A stretch of DNA of 64,000 bases. Origin: Weissella uvarum. GTDB taxonomy: Bacteria; Bacillota; Bacilli; Lactobacillales; Lactobacillaceae. This document shows, piece by piece, positions 17,201 through 26,387 of the stretch. The stretch covers positions 186,001-250,000 of the forward strand of contig NZ_JAFBEO010000001.1 in NCBI RefSeq assembly GCF_016908785.1, in the 5' to 3' direction. Each line of letters begins with the position of its first letter. Position 1 is the first letter of the stretch. Under the pieces are notes generated by a model. That model searched no databases. It saw only the letters and a list, made by a program, of their open reading frames with translations, and was not told where the DNA came from. The position numbers were made by a program, and so were the translations under genes.

Positions 17201-20200
17201 TTCGATTGACTTTTCGACAGAAGCTGTTTCAGAAGCTTGCGCAGATTCTGAGGCCGCCTTGTTTGATTCAGATGTTGCCTTTGAATCGGCTACTGAAGCA
17301 TTTTGAGAAGCTTCGGTTGAAGCTTGCACTGAATTTGCATCACTTGCTAATGAATCAGCAATTGACGCTGACTTAGTAATTGATGCTTCAGTTGAAGACT
17401 TTCTTGAATCAGAAATTGACGTTGAATCCGATTCTGAAATTGAAGTCTTAAGTGAACTATTGACTGAATCTAACAATGAGTTTGATGCAGAAATAGAGGC
17501 ATCCAAAGACTTCTCAATCGAAGTTGACGCTAGCTTTGAAGCTTCTTCTGAAGCCGCTGTTGAATCTAGGGCTGACTTAGAAGCAGCATCATTTGAATCC
17601 TTAATGCTTTGTGACAAAGTAATTGAAGCTTCAACTGATTCTGATTGTTGCTTTGAAAGTGAAGCCACTTCTGATTCGCTCTCAGCAATAACACGCTTTG
17701 ATTCTGAAACAGAATCAGATAGTGATGTACTTGTTGAAATTGACGCTTCAACTGAACGGCTATCATCATCTGATTGCGAAGCCATTGATAGTGACATCCG
17801 ATCAGATTCTGACGTTGAAGCCGAAGCACTATCAGAAGCAATTGAGGCACTCAATCGAATGCTTGCACTAACTGAAGTGTGTTCACTCAAAATCGTTGAC
17901 AATGATGCTGACGCACTCTTTGAGGCATTAACAGCACTTTCATTTTCAGACAGTGATTGTGACTTTGAAGCGCTGTCAGAGGCCTTTGTTGATGCTGACG
18001 CACTGGCTGATGCCTCAGAAACGCTATCCATCACAGATTGTGACTTTACATTTGAAGCTGCTTGTGAAGCTTGCGTTGAAGCACTAGCTGAATCACTTAA
18101 GCTCTTGTCATTTGAATCAGGTGTCTTTGACTTCGAATCACGTTCAGAAATTGACGTTGATAGTGAAGCTGAGGCCGATTCACTGATATTAACATTACTA
18201 TCAGCTCGGCTCTTTGAAGCTTGCGTACTCTCTGAATCGGCCTTAGAAGCTGAGACACTTTCTGAAGTTTCAGCAAGACTCTCTTGATGTGATTCAGAAA
18301 TTGAAGCACTGACTGAGTTAGATAGATCAGTTGAAGCTGAAGCACTTTCTGATTCTGCAGAAATACTATCTTGAATTGACTTCATCGTGCTCTTTGAAGC
18401 ATTTTCTGAATCTAACTTTGATTGTGAAGCACTTTGCGATGCATTACTTGCTGACAACGTATTTGAACGTGAATCAGCTGCTGATTGTGATTCAACTGCA
18501 CGTGAACTCTCTTGCGAAGCTGACTTCTCAGTTGAAGCAGCTTCTGACTTACTCAATGACGTTGCTGCACTCTCAGATGCAGTACTTTGTGAAGCAGCAG
18601 TTGAAGCGCTCTTTGAAATTGAAACACTAGTTGAGAGTGACTTTTCAAGTGATGCACTGACTGATGCTGAAGTGTCGCTTTCTGAAATCGCCTTAGATGC
18701 AGAATCTGAAGCACTCTTTGAAATTGAAGCTGAAGCACTATCAGAAGCAGCACTCAAACTAGTACTCAATGATGCTGAATTAACAAGTGAAAGACTTGTT
18801 GACGCCTCAGTTGAGTTAGATGCTGCCGTTGAGTCAGCCTTATTCGTTGAATCTGCTGACTTTGAAGCATCTTGTGAGGCTTGTGCTGAATTACTCAATT
18901 CATTTGAAACTGAAATTGAGTCAGCAGTCGAAGCGCTTGTTGATGCATCAGATGTTGAACGTGAACTTGCCGTTGAATCAGCCTTAGAATTCTTAGCAGA
19001 TGTTGATTCTGAGGTAGCCTTAGAAGCCAAGTCAGATGCTGCGTTTGAATTTGAATCCGTAATTACTGATATTGAATCCGAGAAGCTCTTTGAGCTTGAG
19101 GCGCTCGTTGACAATGATGTTGACGCCTTCGCAGATTGTGAAGCATCCTCAGCACTAATTGAAGCTGACTTACTCTTTGAAGCCACAGCACTAGCGGCAT
19201 CTGAGATAGATGCACTTGCAGAGGCACTTGCATCACTGACACTCTTCACATCTGAAGCTGACTTTGAAGCACTCTTTGAAGCTGAATCTACAGTCGAAGC
19301 ATTCGCTGAAGCACTCGCATCAGAAACACTATTGGCCAATGAATCACTCGTACTAATTGATTGGTTCATTGAGTCAACAGTTGATTGAGCATCTGATTCT
19401 GATGAAGGATCTGTTGTTGATTCAGTATTTGAACGTGACGTTTCAAGTGACGCTGCAACACTGTCTTCAGAATCCTTACGAGAGTTTGAAGCTGAAATTG
19501 ATTGCTTAACCGATGCACTCGCAGCCTCACTTGCTGAAATTGAAGCACTTTCAGCTGATTGACTATCGCTGACTGAAGTTGAAACAGAATTTGCTTGAGA
19601 CGTTGCCTTTGAATCAGCAGCAGAATTTGATTCACTTTCATTAGCAGCTGACAATGACGCTGACTTAGCAATTGAAGCTGAATCCGATGCAGATTGTGAC
19701 GCAACCAATAATGTTGAAGCTGATTCTGAAAGCGAACGTGATACTGACCGTGAATTTACAGAATCAAAGATTGATTGTGACAAACTCTCCGACTTCTCAA
19801 TTGAACTGTTAAGTGAGTCTTCAAGTGATGTTGACTTACTCTTTGAATCCAATAATGACTCGCTTAGCGAAGCTGAAGCTGACTTTGATGCAGCCTCTGA
19901 AGCAGCCGTTGAATCTAGGGCTGAAGTTGATGCCGCATCATTCGAATCCTTAATACTTTGTGACAAAGTGATTGATGCTTCAACCGATTCTGATTGTTGC
20001 TTTAAAAGTGAAGCCGCTTCTGATTCGCTTTCAGCAATCACACGTTTTGATTCTGAAACAGAATCAGATAGTGATGTACTTGTTGAAATTGAAGCGTCAA
20101 TTGAACGACTTTCATCATCTGATTGTGAAGCAGTTGAGGCCGATACACTATCTGACAATGAAGTTGAAACAGAGGCACTATCTGAAGCAATCGATGTGCT

Positions 20201-23200
20201 CAATGAAATACTTGAGCTCTTTGAAGTTTGTTGACTCAACAAACCTGACAATGATGCTGAAGCACTCTTTGAAGCATCAACTGCACTTTCATTTTCAGAA
20301 ATTGACTTTGAAGTTGACGCACTGGCCGAATTCTTAGTCGATGCTGAAGCACTCAATGATTCTTGAGATACACTTTCAAGTACTGATTGAGACTTTTCGG
20401 TTGAGGCCGCCTGTGAAGCTTGCGTTGAAGCGCTCGCTGACTTACTCAATGATGAGTCATTAGAACTTGGTGTCTTTGACTTTGAATCGCGTTCTGAATC
20501 AGATGTTGAAATTGAAGCAGAAATTGACGCACTTGTATCACTAATGCTGTCGCCTTGACTCTTCGAAGCGCGTGTACTCTCTGAATCAGACTTTGAAGCT
20601 GAGACACTATTAGAAATATCTGACAAGCTATCTTGTTTTGATTCAGAAATTGAAGCACTTACTGAATCAGATACATTTGTAGAATCCGAAGCTTGATTTG
20701 ACGCATCAGAAATGCTGTCTTGAATTGATTGACTTGCGCTAATTGAAGCATTTTCAGAATCTAACTTTGATTGTGAAGCACTTTGTGAGTCATTGCTTGC
20801 TGACAACGTATTGGCACGTGATTCAGCGGCTGATTCTGATGTAGCATCACGTGAAGTTGATTGTGATTCAGATTTTTCAATTGAGGCCGCTTCTGATTCA
20901 CTCAATGAAACTGATGCGCTGGCTGCGGCATCGCTCTTTGAGTTTGCAATATCCTCACTCTTTGACTTTGATTCACTTTCAGAAGTTGCCTTTGAAGCTG
21001 AAGCACTTTCTGACGCAGCACTCAAACTATCCATCCGTGACTTATTTTCATAGTAAGGTTCGTACTTACTAATAATTGATCCGGATGTCGAAGTTGATGT
21101 TGATGCTGACGTATCTTTATTGCTTTGAACAATTGACGCTGAAGTTGAATTACTATCAGACGTTGATGTTGAATGCGATGCATCAACTGACTTATAAACA
21201 TCAGATACTGATGTTGAAAGTGAATCAGACACTGAAGGACGTTCTGCTAATGATGTGCTTTGTGAACTTCGAACTGACTCCATGCGCTTAATTGAATTAG
21301 AAGCAACTTGAGAATCGTAAGCGCTTGGATTTAAGATTCGCCAAGGCAAATTATCATAATCACTTTGGCTTTGCGCTGAATCATATTTAGAAAGACTCGT
21401 TGAGCGTGACAAAGACTGTGACGTACTACCAGAGTAAATACTATCTTCAATTGACTTTGAAGCTGAAGCTGATTGTGAATCAGCGACTGACTTTGACGTT
21501 GATGCTGAAGCTTCCAATGAAGTTAACAATGACTGGCTTCGCGAAGTATTATTAGAATCATTCAAAGATTGGTTTGCTGATAATGAAGCTGCAGTTGAGC
21601 TATCAAGATCAGCTGTACTTTGTGATTGTGAAGCTTCAACGCTAGCATCAACCAATGACTTCGAAATTGAATAACTTTCGGCAGTCTGTGACTGTGAAAT
21701 TGAGAAGCTTTCTGAATCTGAAATTGATACGGCTTCAGAAAGTGACTTACTCTTTGGTGCACTATCAACGTACTTATCTGACAATGAAGCAGAATTTGAA
21801 TCTGAAATACTCTTTGAATCTGAGGCACTTGCCGCACTGTTAGCTGACAATGAGGCACTAACTGAATCATCCAATGACTTCTTCAATTCTGAATTAACTT
21901 GTAGATTAAGGAAACCAGATTTAACAGCATTTGAAATACTAGTTGAAACTGACTTTGATGCAGCCGTTGATTGTTGAAGGGCAGTACTTACACTCGTTGA
22001 TGTTGACTTACTCTCAGAAGTTGAAGCAGTCGAAGCTGACTTACTTGCAGTCGAAGCTGACGTTGACTCTGAACGTGAAGTACTTGTTGACGTAAGTCCA
22101 TCCGTAATGCTCTTAGCCAGTGATTCTGCCGTTGCATTTGCTGTAGATGTTGAAGCAGACTTACTTGCTGATGTCGAAGCAGTTGAAATTGACTTGCTTG
22201 CTGAATCACTTTGTGACTTGTTTTGTGAATCAAGAATTGACGCACTCTTAGACACACTACTCCAGTTCTTTTCAGCAACGTCATTCCAATCAGAAACACT
22301 AATTGAGAATGAAACTGAGGCTGAGGCTGAATCAGTTAAGCTCTTTGAAAGTGACGCATCTAATGATTCTTGCGTCTCAGAGAAGCTTTGGAGTGAATCG
22401 GATCCAAATGATTCACTGTTTTGAGCCATGCTGTAACTCGTGGCCATACTATTTGAAATTGAGACATCTTGTGACTCAATCAAACTAGTAGAAGCGGATT
22501 GTGATAGTGAATCATAATCCTTAACAACTAGCGCACCTTGTACATCAGAATACTCGTAACTATTTCCAGTTCCAATTGTTGATTCATAAGCACCAGCAAG
22601 TAATTGAACTGCCCCACTAATTGATGGATAATCAGCAGAAATTCGATCAGCAATCGCTTGGATTAGACCCTTTGAACTAACACCGGCTTGGAAGTAAACA
22701 GTGTCACCTTCCTTAAAACCGTAATCAGATGGGTTAAATGGCACACTGGTCTCACCAGTAGAAGCACCCGCTAAGGCTTCAGATGAGCCGGGAACTTCTT
22801 GCCAAGCTCCTTGTCCATTGTTAGCATTTGGATTCCAGAAGTACAATGTTCCATCCATACGACCAAATGAACTGAAGAATCCTTGATTAAGCGTCACTTT
22901 AATTGTTCCAGTGGTACTGTCATAGATATAAGTCGTGGCTGAAAGAATGTCACCCACACTGGTTGACAAACCTAATTGTGACAAGCTGGTACCAAATGGC
23001 TTTAGCAATGCATCGACTCCACTCAAGAAGATGTTTCCTTGTCCTGAATCAACTCCTGAATCTACATTAGCTTGATGCCCCGGCGTAGAAGTCGAAGGTG
23101 GTACGGTTGCCTTTGTTGTAGCTTTAACCATGGCCTTACGGGTCTTTGTGGTCAAACTAGCATATTTCTTTGAATTTGAAATAGAGGTTGATGTTGAAGC

Positions 23201-23893
23201 CTTAATGCTATCTGCAACACTTTGTGACTTACTCATTGAACCATCAACAAAAGCCTTTGAAATTGAAGCAGATGTCCTAGTGCTGTCAGCAATTGAGGCA
23301 CTTGATGAAGCGCTCGCATTCTTAGCTAAGCTTGTTGAAGCACTAATTGAGACACTAGCATTATCTTCAACACTGGCACTTGATGTGCTATTTGAGGCTA
23401 CATCCGTGCTTGTCTCAGATTGACTTGCCATTGAGGCACTTTGTGTTGATTGACTGGCGGATGAACCATCTGTCTTACTCTCAGAATTTGTTGAAGTTGC
23501 ACTCGTTGAAGTCTTCGAATCAGATTGACTTGTTGAAGTTTCACTATTTGAAGCTGACTTCGTAGAAGTTGACTCCGAACTAGTTGATTCAGATGTAGTT
23601 GATGTTGAAGTTGAGGCTTGCGCATCACTTTCATCAATAGCATTTGAATCAGCAGCTGGAATCGTCGCCGTATCAGTATTAGCCAAGACGCTTTGGTCAT
23701 CCACCTCAACTGTCTTTGAATTTGTCGTGTCAGCGAACGCACCTGCGCCACCAAGGAAGAAACTTCCCACCACACCACTAATTGAAGCTGTACCAGAAAC
23801 TAACCATTGCTTTCCGGCTTTAAACATACGATACCGAACTTTCTTATTATTATCGAAAATTTCGGAACGGCGGTTCGGATTAAACCTGCTCAT
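14222..23893 (-). CDS. Giant serine-rich repeat adhesin (SRRP) with LPxTG anchor
   Basis: A 3223-residue surface glycoprotein, substrate of the accessory Sec system encoded upstream. In order: a long signal peptide with the KxYKxGKxW-like motif (RMFKAGKQW, residues 22-30) and cleavage near GAFA-D (54); a first Ser-rich stretch (to about 260); a non-repetitive domain (about 264-464, containing GIF-type SGVDALLKPFGTSL, TLYFWNPNANNGQGAWQEVPGS, and DYGFKEGDTVYFQAG) likely to be the ligand-binding region; a second, very long SAS/SES/STS-rich region (to about 3170) for O-glycosylation; and LPNTG (about 3184), a hydrophobic helix and KKRRKREED for sortase. ATG at 23893 follows AAGGAG; the upstream in-frame ATG is rejected. 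The long acidic open frames on the opposite strand are artefacts of the repeats. Confidence 0.95.
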   Translation of the reverse strand: MSRFNPNRRSEIFDNNKKVRYRMFKAGKQWLVSGTASISGVVGSFFLGGAGAFADTTNSKTVEVDDQSVLANTDTATIPAADSNAIDESDAQASTSTSTTSESTSSESTSTKSASNSETSTSQSDSKTSTSATSTNSESKTDGSSASQSTQSASMASQSETSTDVASNSTSSASVEDNASVSISASTSLAKNASASSSASIADSTRTSASISKAFVDGSMSKSQSVADSIKASTSTSISNSKKYASLTTKTRKAMVKATTKATVPPSTSTPGHQANVDSGVDSGQGNIFLSGVDALLKPFGTSLSQLGLSTSVGDILSATTYIYDSTTGTIKVTLNQGFFSSFGRMDGTLYFWNPNANNGQGAWQEVPGSSEALAGASTGETSVPFNPSDYGFKEGDTVYFQAGVSSKGLIQAIADRISADYPSISGAVQLLAGAYESTIGTGNSYEYSDVQGALVVKDYDSLSQSASTSLIESQDVSISNSMATSYSMAQNSESFGSDSLQSFSETQESLDASLSKSLTDSASASVSFSISVSDWNDVAEKNWSSVSKSASILDSQNKSQSDSASKSISTASTSASKSASTSTANATAESLAKSITDGLTSTSTSRSESTSASTASKSASTASTSESKSTSTSVSTALQQSTAASKSVSTSISNAVKSGFLNLQVNSELKKSLDDSVSASLSANSAASASDSKSISDSNSASLSDKYVDSAPKSKSLSEAVSISDSESFSISQSQTAESYSISKSLVDASVEASQSQSTADLDSSTAASLSANQSLNDSNNTSRSQSLLTSLEASASTSKSVADSQSASASKSIEDSIYSGSTSQSLSRSTSLSKYDSAQSQSDYDNLPWRILNPSAYDSQVASNSIKRMESVRSSQSTSLAERPSVSDSLSTSVSDVYKSVDASHSTSTSDSNSTSASIVQSNKDTSASTSTSTSGSIISKYEPYYENKSRMDSLSAASESASASKATSESESKSKSEDIANSKSDAAASASVSLSESEAASIEKSESQSTSRDATSESAAESRANTLSASNDSQSASQSKLDSENASISASQSIQDSISDASNQASDSTNVSDSVSASISESKQDSLSDISNSVSASKSDSESTRASKSQGDSISDTSASISASISTSDSERDSKSKTPSSNDSSLSKSASASTQASQAASTEKSQSVLESVSQESLSASASTKNSASASTSKSISENESAVDASKSASASLSGLLSQQTSKSSSISLSTSIASDSASVSTSLSDSVSASTASQSDDESRSIDASISTSTSLSDSVSESKRVIAESESEAASLLKQQSESVEASITLSQSIKDSNDAASTSALDSTAASEAASKSASASLSESLLDSKSKSTSLEDSLNSSIEKSESLSQSIFDSVNSRSVSRSLSESASTLLVASQSASDSASIAKSASLSAANESESNSAADSKATSQANSVSTSVSDSQSAESASISASEAASASVKQSISASNSRKDSEDSVAASLETSRSNTESTTDPSSESDAQSTVDSMNQSISTSDSLANSVSDASASANASTVDSASKSASKSASDVKSVSDASASASASISDAASAVASKSKSASISAEDASQSAKASTSLSTSASSSKSFSDSISVITDSNSNAASDLASKATSESTSAKNSKADSTASSRSTSDASTSASTADSISVSNELSNSAQASQDASKSADSTNKADSTAASNSTEASTSLSLVNSASLSTSLSAASDSASASISKSASDSASKAISESDTSASVSASLEKSLSTSVSISKSASTAASQSTASESAATSLSKSEAASTEKSASQESSRAVESQSAADSRSNTLSASNASQSASQSKLDSENASKSTMKSIQDSISAESESASASTDLSNSVSASISESHQESLAETSESVSASKADSESTQASKSRADSNVNISESASASLSTSISERDSKSKTPDSNDKSLSDSASASTQASQAASNVKSQSVMDSVSEASASASASTKASDSASKSQSLSENESAVNASKSASASLSTILSEHTSVSASIRLSASIASDSASASTSESDRMSLSMASQSDDDSRSVEASISTSTSLSDSVSESKRVIAESESEVASLSKQQSESVEASITLSQSIKDSNDAASKSALDSTAASEEASKLASTSIEKSLDASISASNSLLDSVNSSLKTSISESDSTSISDSRKSSTEASITKSASIADSLASDANSVQASTEASQNASVADSKATSESNKAASESAQASETASVEKSIEASTSRKTSEDSVAASLEQSRSNTESVTNPSSESTAASIVDSTNKSISESTSIVDSISDASQSAEASTNASASESASKADSTNKSVSDASQSAAASASTEASENASVSDAASLSDSLTSESVQASISTSAEDSIVKSISDSNSAASNTTDPDAESKVASEAIAESNSAQASKELSEANSKSDASASATASEQASTELSEKLSNSTKTSASVQTSISEQNSRASQSVIDSTNASEQASEVKSTSVSESLSEASNLASASKAESHSIEQSISVSGSKSVSASNSIVTSVSDSIAKSLSVSISTSVSGSTSKSLSESTSTSLSDSISKSISESTSLENLDSTGKSISDSESTSVSDSNSVQTSIAKSQSDMQSIVDSLVEKSTSAEASTEASQTTSAAESKATSESNKAASESAQASETASVEKSVEASTSRKTSEDSVAASLEQSRSNTESNTNPSSQSTTDSIIDSINKSISDSTSVVDSVTDASRSAEASTNASESESASKLDSINKSVSDASQSAEASASTEASEINSLSKLNSISESLQSESVQASQTASEKDSIVKSISDSNSAASNTTDPDAESKVASEAIAESNSAQASKELSEANSKSDASASATASEQASTELSEKLSNSTKASASAQASEAEQNSAASQSAIDSTNASTEASINQSIAISQSQTDASKLASASKSVSESTSISESNSNSKSVSESKSTSISVSTSKSTSVSTSTSISVSTSKSTSVSTSTSVSVSTSKSTSVSTSTSVSKSGSKSTSVSTSTSVSNSSSKSASAVASANKSLSVKASKSASASTSTSVSTSTSTSNSSSKSASEIASAKKSQSVKASKSASASTSTSTSVSTSTSVSTSTSISLSLLKSNGPDSSRKASESASTSTSVSASASKSAAAGKGIGSTSNASESNGSTSAVASNSSSNMSESASASTSMISASETSKSQTSQTSGSAQEKLPNTGVEEDANMGVLGAAMLGALTLFGLGKKRRKREED
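15840..19480 (-). repeat. Segmental duplications inside the SRRP repeat region
   Basis: Blocks of hundreds of bases recur within the second Ser-rich region. One marker (protein ...SEDSVAASLE-S-SNTES...PSSES) occurs at about 15.85, 17.10 and 19.40 kb. A second marker (NTLSASN-SQSASQSKLDSENAS) occurs near 18.4 and 20.8 kb. A third (ITLSQSIKDSNDAAS) occurs near 17.6 and 19.95 kb. Copies have drifted by silent and missense changes, so they are old duplications rather than an assembly collapse. Confidence 0.8.
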
Positions 23894-23947
23894 ACACACT
23901 CTCCTTTTTTTGATTCTACCCATTTTCGAATCATTTTTTTATAAATA

Positions 23948-23989
23948 TAAAAAATAGTACATAGACCAATGTAATGGTATATGTACTAT
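23948..23989 (-). promoter_or_regulatory. Long dyad with U-run between gtfB and the SRRP gene
   Basis: Arms 23954-23968 and 23975-23989 (ATAGTACATA-G-ACCA and TGGT-A-TATGTACTAT) pair over 15 positions with one mismatch around a 6-nt loop. On the minus strand it is followed by U6, so it can terminate or attenuate transcription from the secA2 operon into the adhesin gene. The same stretch could hold the SRRP promoter (TTGGTC with TTTATA 18 bp on). Confidence 0.6.
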
Positions 23990-24085
23990 ATTTTAAAATA
24001 AAACGATTAAAAAAACCACATTTTTATCATAATATTTAATTGTAAGGTCATTAATCTGTAAGCCTTATGGATTGCACATTACAAA

Positions 24086-24934
24086 TCAAATGACAGAAAC
24101 CTTATTTAATGGCATCTTTGCTTGCTTCAAAGCCTGATAACCTTCTTGGTCGACCAGCACTTCATTAATACTCTTTAATTTATCTTGTAAAATTAAAGCC
24201 AGATTACCACGAACAAGACCATTTTCATCTAAAACAGATTCACTCATTTGCAAGATATTATGAGATTTTGCATTACGCAATGCCGTCATCTCAATCCCCA
24301 TGTAGTGAATTGTGACTGTATCGTCGGCTGTGACCATTTCTGCAACTTGGTCAATCAAAAAATCATCTAGAGTGGCATAGTCTTTAATCACTTTATGCGT
24401 CTTAGGATCTTCAATTGTAATGTAATTAATCACACCATCATAAAAGTAATATCGTAAAATACCTTCTTCATGATTATTGAAGAAAACAATCTCTTGTAAA
24501 ACATCTTCTGAATAGAACAAATTACTAAACTTATTCCCATCACTAGCAAATTCTTCAATGAAATCAAGTGTGCCGTCTAAGTTCGTATAGCGGATGTCTT
24601 GCACAGCCCTCCGTGTGTTTGGGAAAAGGTATTCTCGCGCAATTTGATCACCTTGATTCAAAACAACGATACTACCATCGCTATTCATGTTAATTTTAGA
24701 CCAAGTTGGTACTGGTACATCATTAAAGAAACGATATTGATCGGCTTGATACGTACGACCAGTAATTTTATCGATGATATTCACCCCATCAACGCCTTGT
24801 TCTTGCAAGATACCATAAAAATTAGGTGTTGCCGTTAACGTAATCACCTGACCATTATTTTTAGCTAAATTAGCTTTTGCGTTATCCCACGCTTCAGTGC
24901 CTGGGGCAATATTATTTACTAGTTCGTAATCCAT
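24086..24934 (-). CDS. gtfB: GtfB-type SRRP glycosyltransferase subunit, C-terminally truncated
   Basis: GtfB is the partner of GtfA; together they add the first GlcNAc to Ser/Thr of the adhesin, GtfB holding the acceptor. This 282-residue protein matches the family's N-terminal half: the DUF1975-type sheet (RTYQADQYRFFNDVPVPTW, DIRYTNLDGTLDFIEEF) and the start of the Rossmann region (NILQMSESVLDENG, LALILQDKLKSINEVLV). It then ends ALKQAKMPLNKVSVI, where full GtfB proteins (about 440 residues) continue for some 160 more. None of the three frames in the next 95 bp supplies the missing part. The start overlaps gtfA by 23 nt behind AAGGAG. It may still work as an acceptor-binding chaperone, or be a remnant. 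Confidence 0.8.
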   Translation of the reverse strand: MDYELVNNIAPGTEAWDNAKANLAKNNGQVITLTATPNFYGILQEQGVDGVNIIDKITGRTYQADQYRFFNDVPVPTWSKINMNSDGSIVVLNQGDQIAREYLFPNTRRAVQDIRYTNLDGTLDFIEEFASDGNKFSNLFYSEDVLQEIVFFNNHEEGILRYYFYDGVINYITIEDPKTHKVIKDYATLDDFLIDQVAEMVTADDTVTIHYMGIEMTALRNAKSHNILQMSESVLDENGLVRGNLALILQDKLKSINEVLVDQEGYQALKQAKMPLNKVSVI

Positions 24935-26372
24935 CGATTAACTCCTTCCACTTCTCGGCTGTCACATGGTTTTGGAATGGCTCAACTGACTTTTGAGTAC
25001 CTTCCTTAAGTTCCTTGTAATCAGCAGCTAGCAAACGCTCTAATCCTTCATAAATTTGGTCAACATCATAATCTTCATCGTCACGCTTGAGATCTTGCAA
25101 GAATCCGTTCACCCCATCTTGCACTAATTCTTGCGCTCCAAAACGCGCATCGAAAGTTACAACCGGCAACGCGGCATTCAAAGCTTCGATATATGTTAAG
25201 CCAAAGCCTTCTGACCAAGAGGTTGAAATGAACGCATCATATTTAGGATAGATATTCTCAAGATCGTTTGAAAGTCCCTTCATTGAAATGTAATCTTCGG
25301 CCCCAACTTCTTTGATGGTATCTTCGATTTCTTTCTTCTTTTCACCTTGACCATAGATATCAAAAATAACATCGTGTCCGGCATCATGTAATTTTGCAAC
25401 CGCCTTAACGGCAATATCAACGTGCTTCTCGGCAGCGAGACGTGAAGCAGTAATCAAGCGCATTGGCTTATGCATCTTCGTTGTTTGAATCTTTTTACTA
25501 TCATCACTAACCCCACCAACTGGAATTGCAACAATCTTGTCCGCATCATTTGGGAAATCAACCAACATATCCTCACGTTGCCGCTTGGTAGCCGTAATGA
25601 CCTTATCCACTGCATCCATATGCTCCATCATATATTCGTAATGGTCATTCCAAAGTGGATACTTTTTATCGTCACGATTAGCTAATTGATCAGCATGGAC
25701 GATATAGATAATCTTTGAGTTTGGAATCCGGTGTTGCATCAAAACATCATCAGCAAATTCACCGCGATCAATAATGAAGTTACTTTGTCCACCAAAAGCA
25801 GCATCAAGTTGTTCGAAGAAGTAACGGTGCAAACCTTCCAAATTACGGAAAAACATGTGTTGTCCATCTTGATTGAACAAGTGAATATTCGAAATGACTG
25901 ACTTACGATGTGGATCATCAATTACTTCAAACATCACCTTTCGTTCACCAGTTTTGGCATTATACATTTCTGTCCGATACCGTGATACTTGTAAGATATT
26001 GTTATCAGGCTTGTGCTTATCAGGCCCCTTTACAAAGTGTTCCACATAGCGAATCCCTGAATCGGTTGTTGCTTCACGCTTCCGATGTGTATTCGTCTTA
26101 TCAATCACCAATTCGCCTTCATCAGGCTTTTGACGCTTGGCCAAACCTTTGGTTAGATAATCGCCACCCAAAACTAAGTATTCCCATAAATTAATAATTT
26201 GATTATCCTTTAAATGCCAGTTATCGGCAGCTTTATGTAATTCGGGGACAAAACTCAAAAAAATGTAACGATAAGGCAATCCCGCTTGATCGAACCGATC
26301 AGCTCGATAAAATTGTGCGTGTTCTACACCGGAATTTCCCATCCCCATCGCTTGATTAATAAAGAAATTCAT
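24912..26372 (-). CDS. gtfA: GtfA, O-GlcNAc transferase for the serine-rich adhesin
   Basis: Cytosolic GT4-family glycosyltransferase that starts glycosylation of the adhesin on Ser/Thr, active as a complex with GtfB. The 486-residue protein has the N-terminal DUF1975 add-on sheet (about 100-190: GIRYVEHFVKG ... KTGERKVMFEVIDDPHRKSVISNIHLF), then the GT-B fold. The catalytic-side motif SRLAAEKHVDIAVKAV and the E-x7-E sugar-nucleotide motif in SEGFGLTYIEALNAALPVV are intact. Full length compared with homologues of about 500. It begins 15 bp after asp3. Confidence 0.93.
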   Translation of the reverse strand: MNFFINQAMGMGNSGVEHAQFYRADRFDQAGLPYRYIFLSFVPELHKAADNWHLKDNQIINLWEYLVLGGDYLTKGLAKRQKPDEGELVIDKTNTHRKREATTDSGIRYVEHFVKGPDKHKPDNNILQVSRYRTEMYNAKTGERKVMFEVIDDPHRKSVISNIHLFNQDGQHMFFRNLEGLHRYFFEQLDAAFGGQSNFIIDRGEFADDVLMQHRIPNSKIIYIVHADQLANRDDKKYPLWNDHYEYMMEHMDAVDKVITATKRQREDMLVDFPNDADKIVAIPVGGVSDDSKKIQTTKMHKPMRLITASRLAAEKHVDIAVKAVAKLHDAGHDVIFDIYGQGEKKKEIEDTIKEVGAEDYISMKGLSNDLENIYPKYDAFISTSWSEGFGLTYIEALNAALPVVTFDARFGAQELVQDGVNGFLQDLKRDDEDYDVDQIYEGLERLLAADYKELKEGTQKSVEPFQNHVTAEKWKELIDGLRTSK

Positions 26373-26387
26373 ATCTCTTCCTACTTT

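Noticed and set aside
14304-23423. Long acidic open reading frames on the plus strand within the adhesin gene (up to about 330 codons)
   Set aside because: They are the antisense reading of Ser/Ala/Glu-rich repeats, are low in complexity, and have no ribosome site. The minus-strand frame with signal peptide and LPNTG is the real gene.
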